This document shows positions 52,622 through 61,604 of a stretch of 64,000 nt of DNA, one piece after another. This DNA is from Brevibacillus parabrevis (GTDB lineage Bacteria; Bacillota; Bacilli; Brevibacillales; Brevibacillaceae), in assembly GCF_003710905.1 (NCBI RefSeq), contig NZ_RHHV01000010.1, forward strand, positions 62,001-126,000, given 5' to 3'. The position numbers and the translations under genes are program-made. The notes beneath the pieces are model-generated. The model ran no database searches. It was not told the DNA's origin and saw only the letters and a list, made by a program, of their open reading frames with translations. Positions within the stretch are counted from its first letter, which is position 1, and the number at the start of each line of letters is the position of its first letter.

Positions 52622-54070
52622 ATGCTGACGATTGACTGGAAGCCGGACAAAGCGGGAGACATGCCTGTGTATGCCCAGATTGTCGCCTATATAAAAGGGA
52701 AGATTGCCGGGGGCGAATGGCCGATCAACAGCAAGCTGCCTGCGCAGCGCGCTTTGGCCGCAGCTTTCGGAGTGAACCGCAGCACGGTTGTGACCGCCTT
52801 GGAGGAGCTGAAAGCGGAAGGACTGATTGAAGCGACGGTCGGCAGCGGTTCGGTCGTCTGCAATAACTCGTGGTCGCTCTTGACCACTACGCCGCCTCCT
52901 GATTGGCTCGGGTACGTGCAGTCGGGCACGCATTTGCCCAATTTGCCGACGATTCAAGACATTAATCGCTACGAGCCAGATCCGCGCTACATCCGGCTGG
53001 GAACGGGAGAGCTGTCGCCGCGGTTGATTCCGACAGCGGAGATGGAGGATGTTCTCGCTGATTTGCGGGGAAAAATGACGCAGCTTGGCTACCCGGAACC
53101 GAAAGGGCTGCTTCCGTTGCGCGAAGCCATCAGCGCGCAGTTGCTCACGCGAGGAATCGCAGCTTCGCCAGCATCGATTTTGGTTGTATCGGGAGCGTTG
53201 CAAGCGTTGCAGCTGATTTCCCTCGGCATTTTGCACAAAGGCTCGACGATTTTGCTTGAGCAGCCATCCTACTTGTTTTCGCTGCCGCTGTTTCAGTCTT
53301 CGGGAATGAGACTGGCAGGTGTTCCGATGGATGAACAAGGAATATCGCCACAAGCCCTCACACGGCAAAAGCAGCTTCACAACGGGGCGCTGTTGTATAC
53401 GATTCCCGCCTTTCACAATCCGACCAGCATTTTGATGAGCGAACAGCGCAGACGCCAGATCATGGCGACATGCGAAAAAGCGCAATTGCCGATTTTGGAA
53501 GACGATGTGTACGGGGAGCTGTGGCTGGACGCGCCGGGACCTGCTCCGCTGAAAGCGAGTGATCGAAGCGGGCTGGTGCTTTACATGGGCAGCTTGTCCA
53601 AGACGCTAAGTCCTGGCTTGCGTATCGGCTGGATTGTCGGGCCGCAGCCGGTCATCGAACGGCTGGCTGATGTGAAAATGCAGATTGATTACGGCTCCAG
53701 CGCCCTCTCGCAATGGGCCGCAACCGAGTGGCTGACGTCAGGACGCTACGAGCGTCATCTGAGGCACATTCGCCAGTCCTTGCGTGTGCGAAGAGATCGC
53801 ATGTGCGAGTTGCTTGCCCGCTGGTTTGGCGATTTGGCCGACTGGCATGTTCCCCAAGGAGGATTTTACGTCTGGCTCCGCTTGCGCCAGGCTGTGTCGA
53901 TGCGCAAGCTGTTTACCCAAGCTTTGGCGGAAGGCATTTTGCTCAATCCTGGCTATGTGTACGACCAGACGGACAGCCAGCATTTGCGCTTGTCTTATGC
54001 GTATGCAGATGAGGCAGAAATGGAGCGGGCGCTACACACTGTCGCCAAGCTATTGAGGGCAAGCGAGTGA
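52622..54070 (+). CDS. MocR/PdxR-family regulator
   Basis: The product has 482 residues. Residues 14-80 form a GntR winged helix-turn-helix (PVYAQIVAYIKGKIAGGEWPINSKLPAQRALAAAFGVNRSTVV). The rest is a fold-type I aminotransferase domain with HNPTS, the Asp-Tyr region EDDVYGEL and the PLP lysine in GSLSKTLSPGLRIGW. Such proteins use PLP or its adducts as ligands. It probably controls the divergent exporter. Confidence 0.93.
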   Translation: MLTIDWKPDKAGDMPVYAQIVAYIKGKIAGGEWPINSKLPAQRALAAAFGVNRSTVVTALEELKAEGLIEATVGSGSVVCNNSWSLLTTTPPPDWLGYVQSGTHLPNLPTIQDINRYEPDPRYIRLGTGELSPRLIPTAEMEDVLADLRGKMTQLGYPEPKGLLPLREAISAQLLTRGIAASPASILVVSGALQALQLISLGILHKGSTILLEQPSYLFSLPLFQSSGMRLAGVPMDEQGISPQALTRQKQLHNGALLYTIPAFHNPTSILMSEQRRRQIMATCEKAQLPILEDDVYGELWLDAPGPAPLKASDRSGLVLYMGSLSKTLSPGLRIGWIVGPQPVIERLADVKMQIDYGSSALSQWAATEWLTSGRYERHLRHIRQSLRVRRDRMCELLARWFGDLADWHVPQGGFYVWLRLRQAVSMRKLFTQALAEGILLNPGYVYDQTDSQHLRLSYAYADEAEMERALHTVAKLLRASE

Positions 54071-54110
54071 AAAGCGATCAATGAAAATGAATTGCGCCAG
54101 ATTGTCAGCG

Positions 54111-54152
54111 CAAAACAGCCACGACCCGCAAAACAGAACGGGCCGTGGCTGT
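54111..54152 (-). terminator. terminator of the coat-protein genes
   Basis: ACAGCCACG pairs with CGTGGCTGT around an inner CCG/CGG. Read leftward it is followed by TTTTG. It lies between the convergent MocR and coat-protein genes. Confidence 0.7.
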
Positions 54153-54178
54153 CCAAGACGGATGCTGCGTGAGCAGGC

Positions 54179-54517
54179 TTAATGATAAGGGAACTGGGTG
54201 GAATACCCGGAGAACTGCTGGTACGCTTGCTCCAGCTTTTGCTGTTCTGCCGCTTCGAGCTTGTACCAGCCTTTTTGGAACATCAAGTTGTACGCTTCCC
54301 GCGCTGATTGGTGCGTTTCATCCAGCATCTGCATCATATCGGCGTGCAGCTGTTGGTGGCTCGCTTCACGAACAGCGACGTTCAAGCCGTCGGTCACGTA
54401 TTTGCATGTTGCCAGGCAGTCGTTGATAAAGTCGCGGTCGTTCATTTGCGGACCTTTGACTTGTGGCAGCTGACCGGATTGCGGATTGGCGATCTGATTT
54501 TGGTTTGGCATCGTCAT
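54179..54517 (-). CDS. cotF: CotF-like spore coat protein
   Basis: The product has 112 residues: a Gln/Asn/Pro-rich N terminus, then the coat F helical core (MNDRDFINDCLATCKYVTDGLNVAVREASHQQL...LMFQKGWYKLEAA). It is a structural or assembly protein of the spore coat. It is cotranscribed with a second coat F-type gene ten bases upstream. Confidence 0.86.
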   Translation of the reverse strand: MTMPNQNQIANPQSGQLPQVKGPQMNDRDFINDCLATCKYVTDGLNVAVREASHQQLHADMMQMLDETHQSAREAYNLMFQKGWYKLEAAEQQKLEQAYQQFSGYSTQFPYH

Positions 54518-54527
54518 TTTCCCTCCC

Positions 54528-54836
54528 TTACTGCATTTGTTGCTGCTGTTGTTGGGATTGCGTCTGCGGCAAGGTAGCCATGATCGCTGTGTTGTTGTTC
54601 TGGAGATGGGAGAGCAGCTTCTGGTAATGCTGTTGGTGCATGCGTCCGGTTTTCTCCAGACATTGTTTTACATCCGGGTCAGTCGCTTGCTGGGCAAAGA
54701 AATGTAGCTTCTTAAAGGCAAGCAGCTCCCAGGAGAGCGCGTCCTTTATATAGCTCAAGTCTTTTGTCGAGATGACTTTGGGCGGCTCGGGAATCGGCGC
54801 TTGCGTAAAAGGCAGGGAAGACATGATGGATGGCAT
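54528..54836 (-). CDS. coat F-type protein with Gln-rich tail
   Basis: The product has 102 residues: a central helical pair (DLSYIKDALSWELLAFKKLHFFAQQA...LEKTGRMHQQHYQKLLSHL) like ferritin-fold coat proteins, and a Gln-only C-terminal tail. The ATG at 54836 has AAAGGAG upstream. It is paired with the CotF-like gene and probably expressed in the mother cell, which is inference from the family. Confidence 0.75.
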   Translation of the reverse strand: MPSIMSSLPFTQAPIPEPPKVISTKDLSYIKDALSWELLAFKKLHFFAQQATDPDVKQCLEKTGRMHQQHYQKLLSHLQNNNTAIMATLPQTQSQQQQQQMQ

Positions 54837-54909
54837 CTGATTGCTCCTTTCATGTTGAGATACATGTATAGGATGGACAACTCCGAAGCAAGTAACCCTG
54901 CCTGTTTCC

Positions 54910-54947
54910 GGCAAAAAATAAAGAACCGATCAGCGCAGGATCGGTTC
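54910..54947 (-). terminator. intrinsic terminator of the P-loop/Asp23 gene
   Basis: Read leftward, GAACCGATC and GATCGGTTC form a nine-base stem followed by TTTATTTTTTG, seven bases after the stop of the gene at 54954. Confidence 0.85.
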
Positions 54948-54953
54948 CATATA

Positions 54954-55766
54954 TTACGAATGAGACAGCTCCAGCGAGGCGACCTGGATGTCGATGCTGG
55001 CAGGAGCGATGTTCAGGCAAAAGCTTGCTTCTTTGTGCAAATCCTCCTGAATGTCGCGGACGAGCTTGGTTATATCCGTCAAATAAGGCAGCTTGAGCGC
55101 CAATGTAATTTGAAGCCGCGGCAAATCTTCAAACGAGAACAGCACTTTGACGACCTGGCTGACTTCCTCGTAGCGGCTGCATGTAGCCTGAGCGATTTTG
55201 CGCAAAACTTGCGGGTGAATGACGATCCGTCCGCCGGAAAAAGGCGGATGCACGACGGTCGATTCTCCGATGACCTCTTTTTTCGAACTGAATATTTGGG
55301 TGGCGGAGGAGATCAGCCGTTGCAAAAAGTCTTTTTCCACTTCGACGCGCGGAATCGGAATGACGTGTCTGCCCATCGTTTCCCGTACATAGCGGGCAGC
55401 CTCGATTTCCTGCGGCGGTTTGATCGATTCGATGGGAATGTATTCGATGGAAGCGGGCAAATGCAGCGCCTCTACAATCCGGGTGATCATGCGCTGGGAC
55501 GTGCCGAGAATCAGCAGCCGTCCCGGTTGATGCTGTTCGAGACTGCGCCGCACTTCCTCGGCGTGCTCCTCGTAATGAAAAATCGCCCGTTTGACAGCCT
55601 GGATTTTCGTCTTTTCGTATTTGGCGGAGGTTCCGGCCACCTTGCGCCCCTGGTAGATCAGGATGCCATCGTCAATAATGGCGTCGATGTTCATGCGATG
55701 GGCGAGTTCTAGTGCGCTGGAGCTTTTTCCTGTGCCACTGGTTCCGTACAGGGCGTAGATTTCCAT
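54954..55766 (-). CDS. fusion of P-loop NTPase and Asp23/Gls24 domain
   Basis: The product has 270 residues. Residues 1-110 form a P-loop domain with Walker A GTSGTGKSS at 8-16 and a strand ending LLILGTSQ. After a linker, residues 155-270 form an Asp23/Gls24-type domain (VHPPFSGGRIVIHPQVLRKIAQATC...DITKLVRDIQEDLHKEASF). The Asp23 family is linked to the cell envelope and stress, but here it is fused to a nucleotide-binding module. GGAGG sets the start. A TATAAT box lies about 40 bases upstream, so it may have its own promoter besides readthrough from proC. Confidence 0.75.
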   Translation of the reverse strand: MEIYALYGTSGTGKSSSALELAHRMNIDAIIDDGILIYQGRKVAGTSAKYEKTKIQAVKRAIFHYEEHAEEVRRSLEQHQPGRLLILGTSQRMITRIVEALHLPASIEYIPIESIKPPQEIEAARYVRETMGRHVIPIPRVEVEKDFLQRLISSATQIFSSKKEVIGESTVVHPPFSGGRIVIHPQVLRKIAQATCSRYEEVSQVVKVLFSFEDLPRLQITLALKLPYLTDITKLVRDIQEDLHKEASFCLNIAPASIDIQVASLELSHS

Positions 55767-55825
55767 GGAATCCCTCCTTCGACTGTTTTTTTCTATTATA
55801 CAAGAAGCAGAAGAGGGACAAAAGC

Positions 55826-56668
55826 TCAGCGGTACTCGGCACCCATTTCTCTGGACCGTTCTGTCGCCCGCAAAATCGCGGCGGTGACGGCCTCCTGAAA
55901 TTGATACGATTCCAACACGGCAAGCCCAGCCTGCGTCGTTCCTCCCGGACTGGTCACTTGCTTGCGCAGCAAGGCTGGCTCCGCTCTTGTTTCCAGCAGC
56001 ATCGTAGCGGCTCCGATTACGGTTTGAAGCGTCAGTTGGCGGGCCATTTCCCGATCCAGTCCCGCTGTCGCACCTGCGCCCATCATGGCTTCGACCAGGT
56101 AGTAAATGTAGGCGGGACCGCTGCCGGACAGACCCGTGATAATATCCAGCTCTTCTTCCGCGACTTCGTACACGGTGCCAATCGCTTCGAACAGGCGCGT
56201 AGCGAGAGTAAGCTGTTCTGGCTGAACAAAAGCGTTGGCGCTCATCCCGGTTGCGGACAGCCCGACAGCAGAAGAAGTGTTGGGCATCGTGCGAATGATT
56301 GGGCAGTCAACGCCCAGCCATTCCCCGATCAAACTGGTGGAGACGCCAGCGACTACGGAAATGATCAATTGATGGGGAGACACCTTTCCGCGAAGCTCCA
56401 TCAGCGCTTCCCCCGCATCTTTTGGCTTGATTGCCAAAATCAAAATATCGGATGTGCGGGCTACATCGAATTTGTCCGTCGAGGTGCTTACGCCGTAGGC
56501 AGTAGCCAGCTCCTCCAGCCGTTCGAGGTTGTTCCGGTTTGTCACCGTCATTCGCTCAGCCTGAATCAAGCCTTTTTTCAAAATTCCCGAGAGCATCGCT
56601 TCGACGATGGAGCCGGCTCCGAGAAAGCCGATTCGTCCGTTTGTGATGGCGGTTGCTTGGTTGCTCAT
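55826..56668 (-). CDS. proC: pyrroline-5-carboxylate reductase
   Basis: The product has 280 residues: Rossmann loop GFLGAGSIVEAMLSGILKKG, the VAGVSTSLIGEWLG segment and the C-terminal signature GSGPAYIYYLVEAM...TLQTVIGAATMLLET...VTSPGGTTQAGLAVLE. It reduces pyrroline-5-carboxylate to proline with NADPH. It is the third gene of the T-box-controlled proBAC operon, 21 bases after proA. Confidence 0.95.
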   Translation of the reverse strand: MSNQATAITNGRIGFLGAGSIVEAMLSGILKKGLIQAERMTVTNRNNLERLEELATAYGVSTSTDKFDVARTSDILILAIKPKDAGEALMELRGKVSPHQLIISVVAGVSTSLIGEWLGVDCPIIRTMPNTSSAVGLSATGMSANAFVQPEQLTLATRLFEAIGTVYEVAEEELDIITGLSGSGPAYIYYLVEAMMGAGATAGLDREMARQLTLQTVIGAATMLLETRAEPALLRKQVTSPGGTTQAGLAVLESYQFQEAVTAAILRATERSREMGAEYR

Positions 56669-56689
56669 AGCTGTTATCCTCCTTTTGGA

Positions 56690-57958
56690 CTAGCGGATTT
56701 GTCCCGTGCCGCGCACGACGTATTTGTAAGAGGTGAGAGCAGGCAGTCCCATCGGCCCGCGAGCGTGCAATTTTTGCGTACTGATGCCGATCTCGGCCCC
56801 GAAGCCAAATTCGCCGCCATCGGTGAAGCGGGTAGACGCATTGTGATAGACGGCAGTAGCATCGACGGAAGCCAAAAAGTGCCGGGCTGCCTCCAAGTCC
56901 TCCGTCACGATTGCTTCGGAATGCCCTGTGGTATGTGTGGCGATGTGCTCAATCGCTTCTGCCAGACTGTCCACCGTGCGGACAGCCAGGACGAGATCGG
57001 AGTATTCCGTATCCCAGTCAGTCGGCTCAGCGCTGACCAACAAGTCGGCGAGATCGTGGTGAACTGCTCGCGTCTTTTCGCAGACGCGCAACTCGACCCC
57101 GGCTGCCAGCAGCTTCTGCAAAAGGGAGCGCTGGGAATCGTGCGCCCAGCTTGCATGGATCAACAGCGTTTCCGCAGCGTTGCAAACGGCAGGCCGGCTT
57201 GTTTTGGCGTTGACCGCGATTGCTTCCGCCATGTCGTAGCGGGCGGCTTGATCCACGTAGATGTGACAATTGCCCACCCCTGTCTCCAACACAGGCACGC
57301 TTGCCAGCTTTAGCACCCGCTGAATCAACCCGGCGCCGCCGCGAGGAATGATGACGTCCACGAGTCCGTTGGCGGTGCATAAAACGTCGACAGATTCATG
57401 TTCGGCAAAAGGCAAATATTGGACAGCTTCTTGCGGAAGGCCAGCGACCGCCAGCGCTTCGCGAATCGAGCGGACGAGCGCCAGATTGCTGTGAACCGCG
57501 CTGTGGCTGCCGCGCAGGACGATGGCATTCCCGGTTTTGAGCGCGATCGCTGCCGCATCTACCGTGACATTCGGCCGGGCTTCGTACACCATGCCGATGA
57601 CGCCAAGCGGAACGCGAACTTGCTCGATGACAAGACCGTTGGGCCGGGTCCATGAGTCGATTTGCTGCCCGACGGGATCGTCAAGAGCCGCCAGCGAAGT
57701 CAGGCTGTCTGCCAAATCTGTCATCCGCGCAGGCGTCAGACGCAAGCGATCGAGATAGGAAGCGGGTTGCCCGTCAGCTTCCGCCTTGGCGATATCTTGT
57801 TCGTTGGCTGCCAAAATGATCTTAGTGTCTGCCAGCAGCTTTTTCCCGATTTCCGTGAGAGCTTTGTCTTTTTCCGCTCGGCCAAGCAGAGCCATCTGCC
57901 GCGAAGCCTGCTTTGCCAGTGAGAGTTGTGCCAGCACGTTTTCCTTCAAGCTTTTCAT
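56690..57958 (-). CDS. proA: glutamate-5-semialdehyde dehydrogenase
   Basis: The product has 422 residues with the ALDH-like fold: VPLGVIGMVYEARPNVTVDAAAI, IVLRGSHSAVHSN, the catalytic-Cys region SRPAVCNAAETLLIH and TRFTDGGEFGFGAEIGIST. It reduces glutamyl-5-phosphate in proline synthesis. The ATG at 57958 (GGGGAG upstream) gives the usual N terminus. A longer frame to 58039 is not supported. Confidence 0.95.
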   Translation of the reverse strand: MKSLKENVLAQLSLAKQASRQMALLGRAEKDKALTEIGKKLLADTKIILAANEQDIAKAEADGQPASYLDRLRLTPARMTDLADSLTSLAALDDPVGQQIDSWTRPNGLVIEQVRVPLGVIGMVYEARPNVTVDAAAIALKTGNAIVLRGSHSAVHSNLALVRSIREALAVAGLPQEAVQYLPFAEHESVDVLCTANGLVDVIIPRGGAGLIQRVLKLASVPVLETGVGNCHIYVDQAARYDMAEAIAVNAKTSRPAVCNAAETLLIHASWAHDSQRSLLQKLLAAGVELRVCEKTRAVHHDLADLLVSAEPTDWDTEYSDLVLAVRTVDSLAEAIEHIATHTTGHSEAIVTEDLEAARHFLASVDATAVYHNASTRFTDGGEFGFGAEIGISTQKLHARGPMGLPALTSYKYVVRGTGQIR

Positions 57959-58016
57959 TTTCTCCCCAACTCCTTGTTCTTTGTCTCTTTGTCTATAAAA
58001 AGGCGCTAAAAAACGC

Positions 58017-59117
58017 TTACCGTGTCGGTGTCCATTCATCGCGATGTATGACTGTGCCGCTGCGTCGCGTCAAGTTGGAAGGAGAAAGAGAAGCGAGCAA
58101 CTGGTCAGCGCCATATCTGCTGACGCCCCGTCCGATCAGGGAACCGTCGCAATACACTTCAATGACTTCGCCTTCCGCGAACTTCCCTGAGACTTCGCGC
58201 ACCCCCGCAAGAAGCAGGCTGCGGCTTTTCTCTAAAATCGCTTCTGCCGCTCCGCTGTCGACCGTGATCGTGCCGCGAACAGGGGAGTGCAGCGCAATCC
58301 ATTGTTTGCGGGTAGAAACGCCGGAGGAGGAAGGAGCTTCCGGGTGATAGCCGACATAAGTGCCATCGCCGTTGCCTGCCAGCGCTTGCACGAGATCTGC
58401 TGGTTGCGCCAATTTTCCGATAAAGCTTGGAATCCCCAGACCTTGCGCCGTTCGCGCTGCAATCAGTTTGGAGCGCATCCCGCCAGTACCTAGCTGCGAC
58501 GCCCCTTTTGCCAGTGCCTCGATTTCGTCCGTGACTTCTGCAAGCGAGCTGATCCGCTGGGCGTCAGGATGGTAGCGAGGGTCTTTGTCATACAGTCCGT
58601 TCGTATCGGTGAGAATCATGTACAAATCGGCGTGTACCAAGCCTGCGACCAGTGCGCCGAGCATGTCGTTGTCGCCAAAGGTCAGCTCTGCGACCGATAC
58701 GGTGTCGTTTTCGTTGATGATCGGCAAAATGTTTTTGTCGAGCAAAAGCGACAGCGTCTGAAAAGCGTGCTGATACCGCTCCCGGTGCGAGAAGTCCCCC
58801 CGCGTCAGCAAAATTTGCGCCACGCTGAAGTGGTGGGCAGCGAACATTTGCGTGTACGTTTGCATCAACAGACTTTGGCCGATGGCTGCGGCAGCCTGCT
58901 TTGCTGCCAACGAGCGGGGGCGCTGCTGATAGCCGAGACTTTGATAACCGCTTGCGACTGCTCCCGAAGAAACGAGTACAACCTGATGCCCGGCCGCGCG
59001 GAGCTTGCTGATGGCTGCGACGAGCAGCGACATTTTTGCGGGATCAACTCCACCGCCCACAGCGGCAATCGAGCTGCTGCCCACTTTGACAACGAGACGC
59101 AATTTTCCCTTCTTCAT
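58017..59117 (-). CDS. proB: glutamate 5-kinase
   Basis: The product has 366 residues. The N-terminal amino-acid-kinase domain (VVKVGSSSIA, VVLVSSGAVASG, NENDTVSVAELTFGDND, GGMRSKLIAA) is followed by a C-terminal PUA domain (from about 265, GTITVDSGAAEAILEKSRSLLLAGV). It makes glutamyl-5-phosphate, the first and feedback-inhibited step of proline synthesis. It is the first gene after the T-box leader. Confidence 0.95.
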   Translation of the reverse strand: MKKGKLRLVVKVGSSSIAAVGGGVDPAKMSLLVAAISKLRAAGHQVVLVSSGAVASGYQSLGYQQRPRSLAAKQAAAAIGQSLLMQTYTQMFAAHHFSVAQILLTRGDFSHRERYQHAFQTLSLLLDKNILPIINENDTVSVAELTFGDNDMLGALVAGLVHADLYMILTDTNGLYDKDPRYHPDAQRISSLAEVTDEIEALAKGASQLGTGGMRSKLIAARTAQGLGIPSFIGKLAQPADLVQALAGNGDGTYVGYHPEAPSSSGVSTRKQWIALHSPVRGTITVDSGAAEAILEKSRSLLLAGVREVSGKFAEGEVIEVYCDGSLIGRGVSRYGADQLLASLSPSNLTRRSGTVIHRDEWTPTR

Positions 59118-59142
59118 GCTTTAACCTCCTAGCTAGGACAAT

Positions 59143-59405
59143 AAAAAAAGCCCAATCGTCTCTTTGATTAAGGACGAAAGGGCATGTTTAGCCTTACGCG
59201 GTACCACCTTATTTGACGTTTGCGGACAGGGAAGTCCAGTCGCAAACATCCGGCTCTCTTTCTTTGATAACAGGTGAAAGAAACCTGTCCAGGTCTTCCC
59301 TGGATGCTCTGGGGTGGGTTCGAACCGATTCATGGGCGAAACCTCTCAGCCGCTGGATTTCGCTCTCTGGACCTGAAGGGCGGTTTTACTGTTCCCCGTC
59401 ATTGC
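59143..59405 (-). ncRNA. T-box riboswitch, tRNA-Pro-specific
   Basis: Read leftward, the T-box AAGGTGGTACCGCG (59210-59197) is followed by a terminator stem (GCCCTTTCGTC with GACGATTGGGC) and T7 at 59149-59143. Stem I starts near 59400 with an AGTA loop-E element. The opposite strand has GAA followed by CCC (59318-59316) as the specifier, which reads proline. It controls proBAC by uncharged tRNA-Pro. Confidence 0.93.
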
Positions 59406-59432
59406 CGATCACTATGCGCTTATTAATTCACT

Positions 59433-59462
59433 ATTATTCTGTAGGCCCACAAGAAATGTCAA
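59433..59462 (-). promoter_or_regulatory. sigma-A promoter of the proBAC T-box transcript
   Basis: Read leftward, TTGACA and AATAAT are separated by 18 bases, just upstream of the T-box leader. Confidence 0.6.
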
Positions 59463-59467
59463 GAGGG

Positions 59468-60088
59468 TTATTGAAATTGTTCGCTGCCATATGCTCCCGA
59501 CCTGGCCTTGATCTCGAAGCGCTTCGTCTTCTGATCGCGGACGAGACGGTAGCGCAGCGTGCGGTCGGAGGCAAAAGACGAATCGGTTGCGTCCTGCACC
59601 GTGACATCCAACTCGCCGTTGCTTTTGGCTACTGTCGTATTGCGCACGGAGATGAGAACCGGATAGTCCACGCGCGGAATGGCGACAAATACTTTGTCCT
59701 TGATCAGCTTGGTAGTCAGCTTGTCGTACATGGACAGAGCAAGCGGCATGCTCCAATAACGACCGAAGTAGCCGACGATTTTGTCTTTGCTCTCAAATTG
59801 CTTCGGCAGCTCCCGGAAGACCAGCCCATCTTCGTAGACGGTTTTGCCTTTCGCGTTGTCGAGCGCCGCGAAATACACTTCTTCCAGTACATGCTCTGCG
59901 CGGTTCAAAAACAGCACAACGTCCATTTTGTTGTCGCCGAGCTTCTGGATAGCGGACAGCTTCACAGGCTTGTTTTGGGCTTTCGTCTTGCTTTTGCTCT
60001 CCTCTTTGGCGGGCATCGTGCAGCCGACAGAGAACAGAGGCAAGGAAAGAGAAAGAAAAATCACCCAGTTTTTCCAGTTGTTTTTCAT
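59468..60088 (-). CDS. lipoprotein of unknown function, weakly IseA-like
   Basis: The product has 206 residues with a lipoprotein signal (LFSVGC, Cys23), a Lys/Ser-rich linker, then a folded domain (YFGRYWSMPLALSMYDKLTTKL...DRTLRYRLVRDQKTKRFEI). The domain order recalls IseA-type cell-wall hydrolase inhibitors, but the resemblance is weak. GAGGTG precedes the ATG at 60088. It lies directly upstream (leftward) of the proBAC promoter and appears to be transcribed alone. Confidence 0.7.
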   Translation of the reverse strand: MKNNWKNWVIFLSLSLPLFSVGCTMPAKEESKSKTKAQNKPVKLSAIQKLGDNKMDVVLFLNRAEHVLEEVYFAALDNAKGKTVYEDGLVFRELPKQFESKDKIVGYFGRYWSMPLALSMYDKLTTKLIKDKVFVAIPRVDYPVLISVRNTTVAKSNGELDVTVQDATDSSFASDRTLRYRLVRDQKTKRFEIKARSGAYGSEQFQ

Positions 60089-60286
60089 GGCGCACCTCTT
60101 TTGAAAAAACGGTAGTTTCCTGTTAGCGTGTGTGGGAAAAGAGATCAATAACCAAGAGAAAAGCTGCCAGTTGCCAAAGAATGAGGTTTGCGCGGAAAAA
60201 GGAAACAGGATAGGGGTTGTCTGACACACGGATTATGTCTATCATGAAGAGAGTTGTGCAGATCGAACAATTGAGGTGGAAAATAA

Positions 60287-60703
60287 ATGTTTGGATTTGG
60301 AAAAAAGGCAAAAAAACCGGACGGTATTGATATTTTGATCATCAAAACGGTCGATGCCAAAAACCGTAATTTTTACCAGGTAGCTTTTCCGAGCGTAGTA
60401 GCAAATGATGTACTGTCTATGCTGCAAAAACTGGAAAAATCGAAAATCAACCAGCAAGAGTTTTTGGGGGAAATCGGCGGATTCCGGATCGTTACCCATC
60501 TGGAAGCGCTGACCAGCTATGACGTGCTCGACGATGCTGACATGGAAGCACATCCTATTCAAATTCCTGACTTCGCCAATATGCTGCTGCGCCGTCTGGA
60601 AGCGTTGGATGAGAGCGGAGCGATGGGAGAATCCGAGGATTTGGCTTTTATCATGGGCGAGTTGACCATGCTGCGCGACGGCAGCTTTGTGCCGCAAAAC
60701 TAA
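60287..60703 (+). CDS. hypothetical protein, 138 residues
   Basis: The product is soluble, starts MFGFGKKAKKPDGIDILIIKTVD, and has alternating strands and helices, with no signal peptide and no cysteine. GAGGTGG sets the start, and a terminator follows the stop after about 50 bases, so it is monocistronic. I do not recognise the family. Confidence 0.75.
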   Translation: MFGFGKKAKKPDGIDILIIKTVDAKNRNFYQVAFPSVVANDVLSMLQKLEKSKINQQEFLGEIGGFRIVTHLEALTSYDVLDDADMEAHPIQIPDFANMLLRRLEALDESGAMGESEDLAFIMGELTMLRDGSFVPQN

Positions 60704-60754
60704 AACGAAAAAACGTAAGGTATCTGCTGGCTCGTGCCGGGCAGAATACATCAG

Positions 60755-60783
60755 GAGCCGTGGGAAGAACCGACGGCTCTTTT
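60755..60783 (+). terminator. intrinsic terminator
   Basis: GAGCCGT pairs with ACGGCTC around an 11-base loop, followed by TTTTG. Confidence 0.75.
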
Positions 60784-60878
60784 GCGTATTCGCAACTTTT
60801 GGGCAAGACCGTTCGTATACATAAGGTGGAAGCTGCTGGAAACAGGCTGGGAAAGAGCGCGGGCTAGGAGGGACAAAC

Positions 60879-61604
60879 ATGATTGAACTGGTGAATGTGA
60901 CAAAAAGCTACAACGGTGCGACAAAAGCAGTCGACCAGTTGACGCTGACCGTGCCAAAAGGCGAGATATTCGGGTTTCTAGGCCCAAACGGCGCCGGAAA
61001 AACAACGACGATCAAGATGGTGACAGGAGTGATTCGCCCCGACCAGGGCGAGATCACGATTAACGGAAAAAATATTGGCACGACCCCGCTTGAAGCCAAA
61101 CAGCAATTTGGCTATGTGCCCGATAGTCCCGATCAGTTTTTGCGGCTCAAGGGGCTGGAGTACGTCAACTTCATGGCCGATATGTACCAGGTGCCAAAAG
61201 AAGTGCGGGGGCAAAGAATCATGGAGCTGGCCAGAAGATTCGACATGACGAGCGCACTGGGCGATTCCATTCAGAGCTATTCGCACGGCATGCGGCAAAA
61301 GATCATGATCATGGGCGTGCTCGTGCACAATCCGGAAGTGTGGATTCTCGATGAACCGCTCACAGGACTTGATCCGAAATCGTCGTTTACGTTGAAAGAA
61401 ATGATGCGGGAGCATGCAGACAGTGGACGGACCGTGTTTTTCTCCACCCACGTGCTTGAGGTGGCCGAAAAGCTGTGTGATCGGGTCGCGATCATCAACA
61501 AGGGGAAAATTTTGTTTTGCGGCACCTTTAAAGAGATGCAGCAGCATTTTCAGTCGGACGTGTCGCTGGAAAGCTTGTTCCTGGAGTTGACCAAGCATGA
61601 ATAA
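60879..61604 (+). CDS. ABC transporter ATP-binding protein
   Basis: The product has 241 residues: Walker A GPNGAGKTT (35-43), Q-loop GYVPDSPDQF, signature SYSHGMRQK (diverged from LSGGQ), Walker B VWILDEPLTGLD and switch STHVLEVAE. It pairs with the long permease that follows and overlaps it by eight bases. It belongs to the exporter-type ATPases. The substrate is unknown. Confidence 0.9.
   Translation: MIELVNVTKSYNGATKAVDQLTLTVPKGEIFGFLGPNGAGKTTTIKMVTGVIRPDQGEITINGKNIGTTPLEAKQQFGYVPDSPDQFLRLKGLEYVNFMADMYQVPKEVRGQRIMELARRFDMTSALGDSIQSYSHGMRQKIMIMGVLVHNPEVWILDEPLTGLDPKSSFTLKEMMREHADSGRTVFFSTHVLEVAEKLCDRVAIINKGKILFCGTFKEMQQHFQSDVSLESLFLELTKHE

Noticed and set aside
59312..59326. GGTTCGAACC, like a tRNA T-arm
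   Set aside because: There is no tRNA cloverleaf around it; the sequence is the specifier side of Stem I in the proBAC T-box.
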